DNA of 9,966 bases from Geminicoccaceae bacterium. GTDB taxonomy: Bacteria > Pseudomonadota > Alphaproteobacteria > Geminicoccales > Geminicoccaceae. The DNA is taken from the NCBI GenBank assembly GCA_030824835.1, contig JAPJRA010000062.1, positions 1 to 9,966 of the forward strand. The letters run 5' to 3'. A program made the position numbers and the translations under genes. The notes beneath the pieces were generated by a model. It had not been told where the DNA came from. It saw nothing but the letters and a program-made list of their open reading frames with translations, and searched no databases. Below are positions 1 to 5,811 of the stretch, one piece after another. Every line of letters starts with the position of its first letter. Within the stretch, counting starts at the first letter, position 1.

Positions 1-700
1 TGCCGTCATGCACCATCGTCGCGCCCAGCCCGTCCCCGAAATAGAGGTAGTAGAACTCGCGGAAGGCACGACCTGTCCCGTAGAGCCGCTCGCCGAGCGC
101 TGCGGCAGCCAGGTCGACGCCGACGAAGGCAGGCAGGCCGGTCGTCGCCTCCAGCCGCTCCGCGATACGGACACCGTGCCAGCCCTGAAGTGTGGTCGAG
201 CCGACGAAACTCATCGATTCGACGCCGATCGGGCCGGGCATGGCCATGCCGATGCCCAGCATGCGGCCGTCGGGGCGGCAAGACCGGATGTCGCGGACGA
301 GTTCGCCGCAAAGCGCAATCGCAGCGTCCGGATCGGAAGGCGCGACGGCGCGGCCGCGACGGGCGGTGATATTGCCACCCAGATCGATCAGGGCCGCCTC
401 GATGCAGATCGGGGTGACATGAAGGCCGATGGCAAAGCCACCGCCCGGGCGGAGCGTGAGCGTCGTCGGTGGATGGCCCCGACCCCTGCGTGCCTCGCGT
501 ACCCCGTGCACGAAGCCCTGCAATTCGAGCTCACGGGTGATGGTCGTCACGGTCTGGACGGTCAGGCCGACCCGCTGGGCGATCTCGCTGCGGGAGATCG
601 GCGCCGCCAGGCGGATCGTCTCGAGGACGATACGCCGGTTGTACGGCCGACCAAATTCCTGATTGGTACCGCGCAGATCCAGGTTCGGTTCCCCGCCCAT
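1..700 (-). CDS. ROK-family transcriptional regulator (partial, C-terminus off the left edge)
   Basis: The reading frame is open from an ATG at 700-698 to the window edge (233 codons seen); an in-frame TGA lies just upstream of the start. Residues about 33-57 form a winged-helix DNA-binding motif (ISRSEIAQRVGLTVQTVT), the usual N-terminal reader head of ROK repressors. From about residue 87 an actin-like sugar-kinase fold begins, with GIGMAMPGPIG (149-159), then VGVDLAAAALGE (193-204) and FGDGLGA (221-227), which match the ROK order of motifs. In sugar-kinase ROK proteins the third motif normally reads NDxN; here the Asp is kept but both Asn are replaced (V and A), which fits a sugar-sensing regulator better than an active kinase. 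The CxCGxxGC zinc motif would lie beyond the edge. ROK repressors usually control sugar uptake or catabolism genes; any such target is not visible and probably lies to the left. A TTG codon at 711-709 is an alternative start. The family call is firm; the ligand is unknown. Confidence 0.9.
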   Translation of the reverse strand, partial: MGGEPNLDLRGTNQEFGRPYNRRIVLETIRLAAPISRSEIAQRVGLTVQTVTTITRELELQGFVHGVREARRGRGHPPTTLTLRPGGGFAIGLHVTPICIEAALIDLGGNITARRGRAVAPSDPDAAIALCGELVRDIRSCRPDGRMLGIGMAMPGPIGVESMSFVGSTTLQGWHGVRIAERLEATTGLPAFVGVDLAAAALGERLYGTGRAFREFYYLYFGDGLGATMVHDG

Positions 701-730
701 TGGCCTGAACAACGACGCTAGCTCTGTCGT

Positions 731-765
731 AGTTCAAGTCAAATGATTTTCAAAAATAACTTGGG
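731..765 (-). promoter_or_regulatory. AT-rich putative promoter/operator of the ROK regulator
   Basis: This patch is strikingly AT-rich inside GC-rich DNA and lies 31-65 bp upstream of the ROK start codon. It contains an imperfect inverted repeat, CAAGT (735-739) against ACTTG (759-763), around an A/T core. Known ROK repressors such as NagC and Mlc bind A/T-rich imperfect palindromes, often in their own promoters, so autoregulation is a reasonable inference. The palindrome is short and I cannot place clear -35/-10 boxes. Confidence 0.35.
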
Positions 766-941
766 CGTGGGAGCGCCTCGCCTGCCGGTTCGGGCTGACC
801 GGGCCGGAGTCGGTGCCGGTACGCCCGTAAGCATCCAGCCCAGGACGCCGGGAGAAGTTCGATCGTTGCGTCCGGTGCTCCGGTGGACAAACCTTCGAGA
901 CAGTGAATGACGGGTCGATGATGAGGGGATGGGCGGCCACG

Positions 942-1139
942 ATGGCAGACATAGCAACGTACGAGCGGGTAGTGGCCCGGGCACGCAAGAGGCTTAACGA
1001 CGTGATAGTGGACAGGGCCGATCCGCCGACACTCCACCTGCACCGCCGCCGGCTGCTATTGGCTGAGCGGCGGCTCGAGGCGGCCAAGGCGGCGGTGCTG
1101 CCCGCAAGCGGACGAGCGGACGACAGGGAGCCGCCATGA
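942..1139 (+). CDS. Small hypothetical helical protein (doubtful)
   Basis: I do not recognise this ORF. From ATG 942 it encodes 65 residues, rich in Arg, Ala and Leu. It is predicted by eye to form two amphipathic helices (ATYERVVARARKRLNDVIV and HLHRRRLLLAERRLEAAKAA) joined by an ADPP turn, i.e. a possible helical hairpin. The frame is open further upstream, with GTG 903 and ATG 918/921 as other starts; the GGGCGG at 930-935 is at a workable distance from ATG 942. Codons such as ATA, AGG and CTA are commoner than in the pot genes, so this is either foreign DNA or not coding. Its TGA overlaps an ATG (1137) that opens only a 15-codon ORF. It has no informative neighbours. Confidence 0.35.
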   Translation: MADIATYERVVARARKRLNDVIVDRADPPTLHLHRRRLLLAERRLEAAKAAVLPASGRADDREPP

Positions 1140-1417
1140 CAGACCGCGTCAGGATGAACGGGGCGTCGGTGTTTAGCCTCTAACCTGGCCGAATGCCTCA
1201 ACGGCTGCGGCTCGAGCGACGTCCGACACCGAGTCGAGGTGTGACTCGCCTCGACGCCTCAGCAGAGGGCATGCCGCTCGGGAGGGCAAGCCAAACTCGG
1301 GTCGGGAACCGCAGGGTCGATATGACGTTTGCGCGCGGGTCGGAGGACGCATGCAACGTCGCCGACGTGCTATCTTGCCCTTTCTGGATAACGCTGCCGC
1401 ACGAGGAGATCTTGAAT
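1140..1417. other. Intergenic stretch with alternative hairpins, no gene seen
   Basis: An upstream extension of the 1418 gene's frame covers 1193-1417, but it reads as low-complexity Arg/Ser-rich sequence without a ribosome binding site, so I treat it as non-coding leader. At 1230-1255 two mutually exclusive stems can form: CGAGTC (1230-1235) with GACTCG (1243-1248), or GTCGAGG (1233-1239) with CCTCGAC (1249-1255). Neither is followed by a T-run. I see no tRNA, repeat or clear promoter here. Confidence 0.4.
1403..1408 (+). promoter_or_regulatory. Ribosome binding site fixing the start at 1418
   Basis: GAGGAG lies 9 nt before ATG 1418. It is the only strong Shine-Dalgarno match in the long open frame 1193-1717 and decides the start of the Met/Pro-repeat protein. 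Confidence 0.65.
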
Positions 1418-1471
1418 ATGGAACCCATGAAGCCGATGGCGCCCATGGAACCGATGAAGCCGATGGCGGGA
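1418..1471 (+). repeat. Tandem 27-bp in-frame direct repeat (2 copies)
   Basis: Copy 1 is 1418-1444 and copy 2 is 1445-1471. They differ at the third base of codon 3 and in the last codon (CCC against GGA), so 23 of 27 bases match. The unit is a whole number of codons, so copy number can change without a frameshift. Each copy contains three in-frame ATG codons. Confidence 0.85.
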
Positions 1472-1717
1472 GCCGAGAGATGGTGGCCTGAGAGTTTTGG
1501 TCAGCCCTCGACAAGCGGATCGCAGAATAACCTACGCTACGCGTTCTTTCCCGAGAAGCGGCGTCTATTGATCGAGCGGGATGGCAAGTTGACCACGTAC
1601 GACAGCGGCGACCACCAGATCAGTGGCGTGTCGCAACAGGCCAGCTCCGACCAGTCAGTGTCGTTTACCAGCCAACGCGGATCCGTGAAACTAGACGATC
1701 TAGAAAAGATACCCTGA
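1418..1717 (+). CDS. Small protein with Met/Pro-rich N-terminal repeat, function unknown
   Basis: This 99-residue protein has a good ribosome binding site. It opens with two copies of a nonapeptide, MEPMKPMAP and MEPMKPMAG, giving seven Met in the first 18 residues including the start. After a WWPE segment (27-30) comes a compact region of about 65 residues with probable beta strands (RYAFFPEKRRLLIE, GKLTTYDSGDHQISG, QSVSFTSQ), ending in a charged tail. There is no signal peptide or transmembrane helix, so it is probably cytoplasmic. From memory, similar short proteins with a MEPMKP start occur in other proteobacteria, but I know no function for them. A Met-rich tail could bind soft metals or act as a flexible tag; that is speculation. 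Gene-like codon use and the ribosome binding site make it very likely real. No operon partner is visible: the next gene downstream is a tRNA on the other strand. Confidence 0.75.
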   Translation: MEPMKPMAPMEPMKPMAGAERWWPESFGQPSTSGSQNNLRYAFFPEKRRLLIERDGKLTTYDSGDHQISGVSQQASSDQSVSFTSQRGSVKLDDLEKIP

Positions 1718-1861
1718 TACTCGGTGTAGCCTACGTTTGGTGAACAGCCATACGCAGGAAATCGGCGTCGCAGCCTGAATGCTACGTGAAGGTGCGGTGC
1801 CGATCACACCACCTGCATGCCTGCCTTACTCCGGCGGCCTGCTGCGATCCTCTTGGGAAAA

Positions 1862-1937
<76 letters not shown>

Positions 1938-1952
1938 CCAAGGAGTGGCGTG

Positions 1953-1981
1953 CGTTTAAGCGGGATCGGGCCGGTCGTCAA
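1953..1981 (-). promoter_or_regulatory. Sigma-70-type promoter for tRNA-Lys
   Basis: On the minus strand, TTGACG (1981-1976) and TAAACG (1958-1953) are separated by 17 bp. This places transcription initiation near 1946, about 9 nt before the tRNA. The -35 box matches consensus at five of six positions; the -10 box is weaker. Confidence 0.55.
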
Positions 1982-1984
1982 CCC

Positions 1985-2012
1985 TTGCCAGAGCCGATTG
2001 GGCGTTCTATCC
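1985..2012 (+). promoter_or_regulatory. Possible promoter for tRNA-Gly
   Basis: TTGCCA (1985-1990) and CTATCC (2007-2012) are 16 bp apart, which would start transcription a few bases before tRNA-Gly at 2024. It lies back to back with the tRNA-Lys promoter. The -10 box is a poor match, so this is tentative. Confidence 0.3.
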
Positions 2013-2023
2013 ATGCTGCCAGT

Positions 2024-2098
2024 GCGGGTGTAGTTCAGAGGTAGAACGACAGCTTCCCAAGCTGTATGTCGTGGGTTCGATTCCCATCACCCGCTCCA
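2024..2098 (+). tRNA. tRNA-Gly (anticodon CCC)
   Basis: A complete cloverleaf is visible. The acceptor GCGGGTG pairs with CACCCGC, the D stem is GTTC/GAAC, the anticodon stem is ACAGC/GCTGT around TTCCCAA (anticodon CCC), and the T stem is GTGGG/CCCAT (one G-T pair) with loop TTCGATT. The discriminator is T and the CCA end is encoded at 2096-2098. It reads GGG codons. It is divergent from the tRNA-Lys gene. Confidence 0.97.
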
Positions 2099-2104
2099 CG
2101 CTTC

Positions 2105-2154
2105 CATTTCCACCAAGCTGCACGCCGAGCACGAATGCCCGCCGGTTGGAAATG
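2105..2154 (+). other. Long-loop hairpin just downstream of tRNA-Gly
   Basis: CATTTCCA (2105-2112) is the perfect reverse complement of TGGAAATG (2147-2154), with a 34-nt loop. It starts 7 nt after the tRNA, so it could help define the 3' end of the precursor, but there is no T-run and the loop is long. It may be chance. Confidence 0.25.
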
Positions 2155-2195
2155 ACGTGGCTCACAAATGTACCATTCAATCCGGCAGGACGCTG

Positions 2196-2243
2196 CGCTA
2201 GCGTGACAGCAATCGGCGCGAGCGCTCGACTACGGACGTCCGT
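2196..2243. promoter_or_regulatory. Cluster of three perfect palindromes upstream of the pot operon
   Basis: Three perfect inverted repeats lie within 48 bp: CGCTAGCG (2196-2203), CGAGCGCTCG (2219-2228) and ACGGACGTCCGT (2232-2243). They occupy the 217-bp gap between tRNA-Gly and the first binding-protein gene, ending 72 bp before its ATG. This is where an operator for the operon would be expected. The 12-bp palindrome is the best candidate. I could not place a convincing sigma-70 promoter nearby. Confidence 0.35.
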
Positions 2244-2315
2244 CGCCAAACCGTCACAATCTCGACGCAACCTCGCAGACGACGAGGTGCTGGCCCGGCC
2301 CTGGAGAGAACTCTC

Positions 2316-3404
2316 ATGCGAAAGATCTGGCTTGCGGTCGCCGCGGCGGCGCTGCTGACCACCGTTGCCGCACAGGCGCAGGAGAAGGTGGTCAAGGTCT
2401 ATAACTGGTCGGACTATATCGACCCCGAGGTCCTCACCGAATTCACCGCCAAGACCGGCATCAAAGTCATCTACGACGTCTACGACAGCAACGATGTCCT
2501 GGAGACGAAGCTGCTGGCCGGCAACACCGGCTACGACCTCGTCGTGCCGACCGCCTATTTCCTGGCCCGGCAGATCCAGGCCGGCATTTTCCAGCCGCTC
2601 GACAAGTCCAAGCTGCCGAACTGGAGCGGGCTCGATCCGAAGCTGATGGCACAGGCCGCCCAGTTCGATCCTGGCAATGAGCACGCCATGATTTACATGT
2701 GGGGCACCACGGGCCTCGCCTACAATGTCGACAAGATCAAGGAACGCATGCCGGACGCGCCGCTCGATTCCTGGCGTATGCTGTTCGATCCCGAAATTGC
2801 CTCAAAGTTCGCCGACTGCGGTATCATGGTGCTCGATTCCGGCGACGACGTGCTGCCCAGCGCGCTGCAGTATCTGGGCGAGGACCCCAACAGCAAGGAC
2901 CCCAAGGTTCTGGAAAAGGGTGCCGCCGTACTCGAGAAAGTCCGGCCATACATCCGCAAGTTTCACAGCTCCGAGAACATCAACGCCCTGGCCAATGGCG
3001 ACATCTGCATGTCGCTGATGTTCTCGGGCGATGCCGGCATCGCGCAGACCAGGGCCGAGGAAGCCAATAACGGCATCAACCTCACCTACGTCATCCCGAA
3101 GGAAGGCGCGCAGCTCTGGTTCGACATGATGGCGATGCCCGTCGACGCGCCCGACCCCGAGAATGCCTACGCCTTCATGAACTTCATCCTGCAGCCGGAG
3201 ATGATGGCCAAGACCTCCAACTTCGTCACCTACCCCAACGCCGTACCGGCATCCCTGCCGTTGATCAGCGACGACGTGAAGGGCGATCCCAGCCTGTTCC
3301 CGCCCGAGGAGCTGCGGGCCAAGCTGTTCGTGGTGACGCCGTACGAGCAGAAGGTGCAGCGGGTCGTCACCCGCCTGTGGACCAAGATCGTCACGGGCAG
3401 CTAG
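2316..3404 (+). CDS. potF: Polyamine ABC transporter periplasmic binding protein, PotF-like (paralog 1)
   Basis: This 362-residue protein captures polyamines (putrescine-type by family) in the periplasm and delivers them to the PotGHI complex encoded downstream. A signal peptide covers residues 1-21 (MRKIW, hydrophobic core, AQA cleavage site). GGAGAG at 2303-2308 sits 7 nt before the ATG. The mature protein starts with the hallmark YNWSDYI (29-35). Aligned by eye to E. coli PotF from memory, it keeps the disulfide cysteines (C168, C231), the ligand residues W31, S32, D33, D239 and D270, and Y306. It differs at several pocket sites: F236 where PotF has W244, D178 for E185, Y81 for S87, and W268 for F276 (the last as in PotD). 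It is the first gene of the operon and about 70% identical to the next one. Family membership is certain; the exact ligand is not, because the usual Trp is lost. Confidence 0.93.
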   Translation: MRKIWLAVAAAALLTTVAAQAQEKVVKVYNWSDYIDPEVLTEFTAKTGIKVIYDVYDSNDVLETKLLAGNTGYDLVVPTAYFLARQIQAGIFQPLDKSKLPNWSGLDPKLMAQAAQFDPGNEHAMIYMWGTTGLAYNVDKIKERMPDAPLDSWRMLFDPEIASKFADCGIMVLDSGDDVLPSALQYLGEDPNSKDPKVLEKGAAVLEKVRPYIRKFHSSENINALANGDICMSLMFSGDAGIAQTRAEEANNGINLTYVIPKEGAQLWFDMMAMPVDAPDPENAYAFMNFILQPEMMAKTSNFVTYPNAVPASLPLISDDVKGDPSLFPPEELRAKLFVVTPYEQKVQRVVTRLWTKIVTGS

Positions 3405-3420
3405 CGACGCTGGATCGCGG

Positions 3421-3445
3421 CGGCGTCGGTGGAGCCGCATCGCCG
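3421..3445 (+). other. Intercistronic hairpin between the two binding-protein genes
   Basis: CGGCG (3421-3425) pairs with CGCCG (3441-3445) and CGG (3427-3429) with CCG (3435-3437), leaving a 5-nt loop and a small internal loop. It lies 17 nt after the first stop codon, in a 103-bp gap that is the longest inside the operon. A second GC-rich element, CGCCGC followed by TTTT (3461-3470), could pair back to GCGGCG (3417-3422), competing with this stem and resembling a weak terminator. A role in stabilising upstream mRNA or in partial termination is inferred. Confidence 0.35.
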
Positions 3446-3507
3446 AGCAACGGTGAATGGCGCCGCTTTTGCTTGGCGGCACATGACACAACACGAAGAG
3501 GTCCTCC

Positions 3508-4599
3508 GTGCACAAGCTAGCCCTCGCCGCCATCACGGCCCTGCTCGTCTTCGGCTTGGGTGAGGCCCAGGCCCAGGACAAGGTCGTCAAGATCTACAAC
3601 TGGTCCGACTACATTGATCCGCAGGTGCTGGATGACTTTACGGCCAAGACCGGGATCAGCGTCGTCTACGACCTTTTCGACAGCAACGAGGTGCTGGAGA
3701 CGAAGCTGCTCGCCGGCAGCACGGGCTATGACCTGGTCGTGCCCACGGGCTTCTTCATCGGCCGGCAGATCGAGGCCGGGATCTTCCAGCCGCTTGATCG
3801 GAGCAAGATCCCGAACTGGCGGAACCTCGATCCCGATCTGATGAGCAAGGCTGCCAAGTACGACCCCGGCAACCAGCATGCGCTGATCTATCTCTGGGGC
3901 ACTACCGGGCTCGCCTATAATGTGGGCAAGGTGAAGGAACGGCTGCCCAACGCGCCCACCGATTCCTGGGCGCTGCTGTTCGACCCCGAGAATGCCAAGC
4001 ATCTTGCCGACTGTGGGATCATGGCGCTGGACGCGCCGGTCGAGGTCATGGCCTCGGCCTTGCGCTACCTGGGCGAGGACCCGGACAGCAAGGATCCGAC
4101 GGTGCTGGCGAAGGGAGCGGCGCTGCTGGACAAGGTCCGCCCCTACATTCGCAAGTTCCACAGCTCCGAATATATCAACGCGCTGGCCAACGGCGACATC
4201 TGCCTGGCGCTCGGCTGGTCCGGTGACGCCGGCATCGCCAAGAGCCGCGCCGAGGAGGCGAACAACGGTGTGGACATCGCCTACACCGTCCCAAAGGAAG
4301 GTGCCCTGCTCTGGTTCGACCTGCTGGCGATGCCCGCCGATGCGCCCAACCCGGACAATGCCTACGCCTTTCTCGACTATCTGCTCCAGCCCGAGGTGAT
4401 GGCGAAGATCTCCAACTTCGTTACGTACCCGAACGCGGTTCCGGCCTCCTCCGCCTTTATCGACGAGGCAGTGAAGGGCAATCCCAGCCTGTTTCCCACG
4501 CCCGAGGTTCGGGCCAACCTGTTCACCGTCACCCCCTTCGACCAAAAGGCGCAACGCAACCTGACGCGGCTGTGGACCACACTGCTGACCGGTGGCTGA
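3508..4599 (+). CDS. potF: Polyamine ABC transporter periplasmic binding protein, PotF-like (paralog 2)
   Basis: This 363-residue protein is a second polyamine receptor in tandem with the first. The start is GTG 3508, supported by GAAGAGG at 3495-3501; the signal peptide (1-22, AQA cleavage) begins right there. It carries YNWSDYI (30-36), the disulfide pair C169/C232 and a more canonical PotF pocket than its neighbour: W32, S33, D34, E179 (PotF E185), W237 and D240 (W244, D247), D271 and Y307. W269 replaces PotF F276, and F82 stands at the S87 position. Residue mapping is by eye from a remembered PotF sequence. The stop codon is 21 nt before the ATPase gene. Since the two receptors share one downstream ATPase/permease set, they probably feed the same transporter with different preferences or affinities. 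A role in putrescine or closely related diamine uptake is most likely. Confidence 0.94.
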   Translation: MHKLALAAITALLVFGLGEAQAQDKVVKIYNWSDYIDPQVLDDFTAKTGISVVYDLFDSNEVLETKLLAGSTGYDLVVPTGFFIGRQIEAGIFQPLDRSKIPNWRNLDPDLMSKAAKYDPGNQHALIYLWGTTGLAYNVGKVKERLPNAPTDSWALLFDPENAKHLADCGIMALDAPVEVMASALRYLGEDPDSKDPTVLAKGAALLDKVRPYIRKFHSSEYINALANGDICLALGWSGDAGIAKSRAEEANNGVDIAYTVPKEGALLWFDLLAMPADAPNPDNAYAFLDYLLQPEVMAKISNFVTYPNAVPASSAFIDEAVKGNPSLFPTPEVRANLFTVTPFDQKAQRNLTRLWTTLLTGG

Positions 4600-4613
4600 C
4601 AAGGACCCGGCGC

Positions 4614-4618
4614 GGGAG
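4614..4618 (+). promoter_or_regulatory. Ribosome binding site of the ATPase gene
   Basis: GGGAG is only 2 nt from ATG 4621 but 8 nt from the in-frame ATG 4627. The spacing favours 4627 (the third codon of the longer form) as the true start. Confidence 0.5.
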
Positions 4619-4620
4619 CA

Positions 4621-5811
4621 ATGAGCATGCAGAGCGAGCAGAGCACGGCCACCCCTCCAACGCCGCCCCGACCGCGCGCCGACCAGCGCAGCCGCGTCGA
4701 GCCGTGGCAGGATCCGAACGCCAAGCCGTTCATCCAGATCCAGAACGTCACCAAGCAGTTCGGTGACGTCTACGCGATCGACAATGTCAGCCTGGACATC
4801 TACCAGCGCGAGTTCTTCGCGCTGCTTGGTCCGTCAGGATGCGGCAAGACCACCCTTCTGCGCATGCTGGCTGGGTTCGAACGGCCGACCGCGGGCCGGA
4901 TCCTGATCGACGGCCAGGACATGGCGGCCGTGCCGCCGTGGAAGCGCCCGGCCAACATGATGTTTCAGTCTTACGCGCTGTTCCCCCATATGTCGGTCGA
5001 GGACAATATCGCCTTCGGCCTCAAGCAGGATCGCGTGCCCAAAAGCGAGATCCGCGACCGCGTGGCCGAGGCAGTGCGGCTGGTGCAGCTGGGCGGCCGC
5101 GAGAAACGGCGCCCGGACCAGCTTTCGGGTGGCCAGCGGCAGCGCGTGGCCCTCGCGCGGGCGATCATCAAACGCCCGAAGGTGCTCCTCCTGGACGAGC
5201 CCCTTGGGGCGCTCGACAAGAAGCTGCGCGAGCGCACCCAGTTCGAGCTCGTCAACATCCAGGAAAGCCTCGGCCTCACCTTCGTGATCGTGACCCACGA
5301 TCAGGAGGAGGCCATGACCGTCTCGACGCGGATGGCGGTCATGAACGAGGGCCGGGTGGCCCAGCTGGGCACTGCCGGCGAAATGTACGAATACCCCAAC
5401 AGCCGGTTCATCGCCGACTTCCTGGGCGACGTGAACGTGCTCGAGGCGCGGGTCGTCGAGGCCGGCCGCGATCTGGTCCGGGTCCACTCGACCGAGGCCG
5501 GCTGCGATATCCTGGCCGACCGTGGCGAGGGCCTACAGCCCGGCCAGACGGTCTGGGCGGCGATCCGGCCGGAGAAGTTCACCATCTCCAAGGATGAGCC
5601 TGTCGAGCCCGGCGCCAATTGCATGGCCGGCGAGATCTGGGACATCGGCTATCTGGGCGACGTCTCGATCTACCATGTCCGCCTCGATGGCGGGGCCGTG
5701 GTCCGCTGCACCCAGGCCAACCGAATGCGGCTGCTCCAGCGACCGCTGACCTGGGGCGACCGCGTCTGGCTGAATTGGGCGCCGGACGCCAGCGTGATCC
5801 TCAAGTCATGA
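4621..5811 (+). CDS. potG: Polyamine ABC transporter ATP-binding protein, PotG-like
   Basis: This cytoplasmic ATPase powers polyamine import; two copies would dock on the PotHI permeases. The 396 residues contain all ABC motifs in order: Walker A GPSGCGKT (70-77), Q-loop Q116 in [12 protein letters not shown], signature LSGGQ (168-172), Walker B VLLLDEP (188-194), D-loop GALD (196-199) and switch H226. A C-terminal TOBE-type regulatory domain spans about 290-396 ([21 protein letters not shown]). The N-terminal 35 or so residues are Pro- and polar-rich and precede the core at [12 protein letters not shown]; PotG proteins commonly have such an extension. ATG 4627 may be the real start. The stop overlaps the next gene's ATG in ATGA, implying translational coupling. 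PotG is preferred over PotA because of the PotF-type receptors and the FPHM/GLKQD region. No key residue is missing. Confidence 0.95.
   Translation: MSMQSEQSTATPPTPPRPRADQRSRVEPWQDPNAKPFIQIQNVTKQFGDVYAIDNVSLDIYQREFFALLGPSGCGKTTLLRMLAGFERPTAGRILIDGQDMAAVPPWKRPANMMFQSYALFPHMSVEDNIAFGLKQDRVPKSEIRDRVAEAVRLVQLGGREKRRPDQLSGGQRQRVALARAIIKRPKVLLLDEPLGALDKKLRERTQFELVNIQESLGLTFVIVTHDQEEAMTVSTRMAVMNEGRVAQLGTAGEMYEYPNSRFIADFLGDVNVLEARVVEAGRDLVRVHSTEAGCDILADRGEGLQPGQTVWAAIRPEKFTISKDEPVEPGANCMAGEIWDIGYLGDVSIYHVRLDGGAVVRCTQANRMRLLQRPLTWGDRVWLNWAPDASVILKS

Noticed and set aside
8..721. Plus-strand open frame of 237 codons opposite the ROK gene
   Set aside because: The minus strand gives a clear ROK protein with helix-turn-helix and kinase-fold motifs; the plus frame has no recognisable features.
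1137..1184. A 15-codon ORF overlapping the stop of the 942 ORF in ATGA
   Set aside because: It is too short and the upstream ORF is itself doubtful; the overlap is probably chance.
1193..1417. N-terminal extension of the Met/Pro-repeat protein
   Set aside because: There is no ribosome binding site near 1193 and the translated segment is low-complexity; the GAGGAG before 1418 and the repeat boundary point to the shorter protein.
2007..2684. Minus-strand open frame running across tRNA-Gly and into potF (225 codons)
   Set aside because: It crosses a perfect tRNA gene and the antisense of a signal peptide; no domain and no plausible start context.
3517..4602. Long open frame antisense to the second binding-protein gene (361 codons)
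   Set aside because: It mirrors the real gene in a GC-rich genome where antisense frames lack stops. The product is Val/Gly/Arg/His-rich with no recognisable domain, while the sense protein is an unmistakable PotF.
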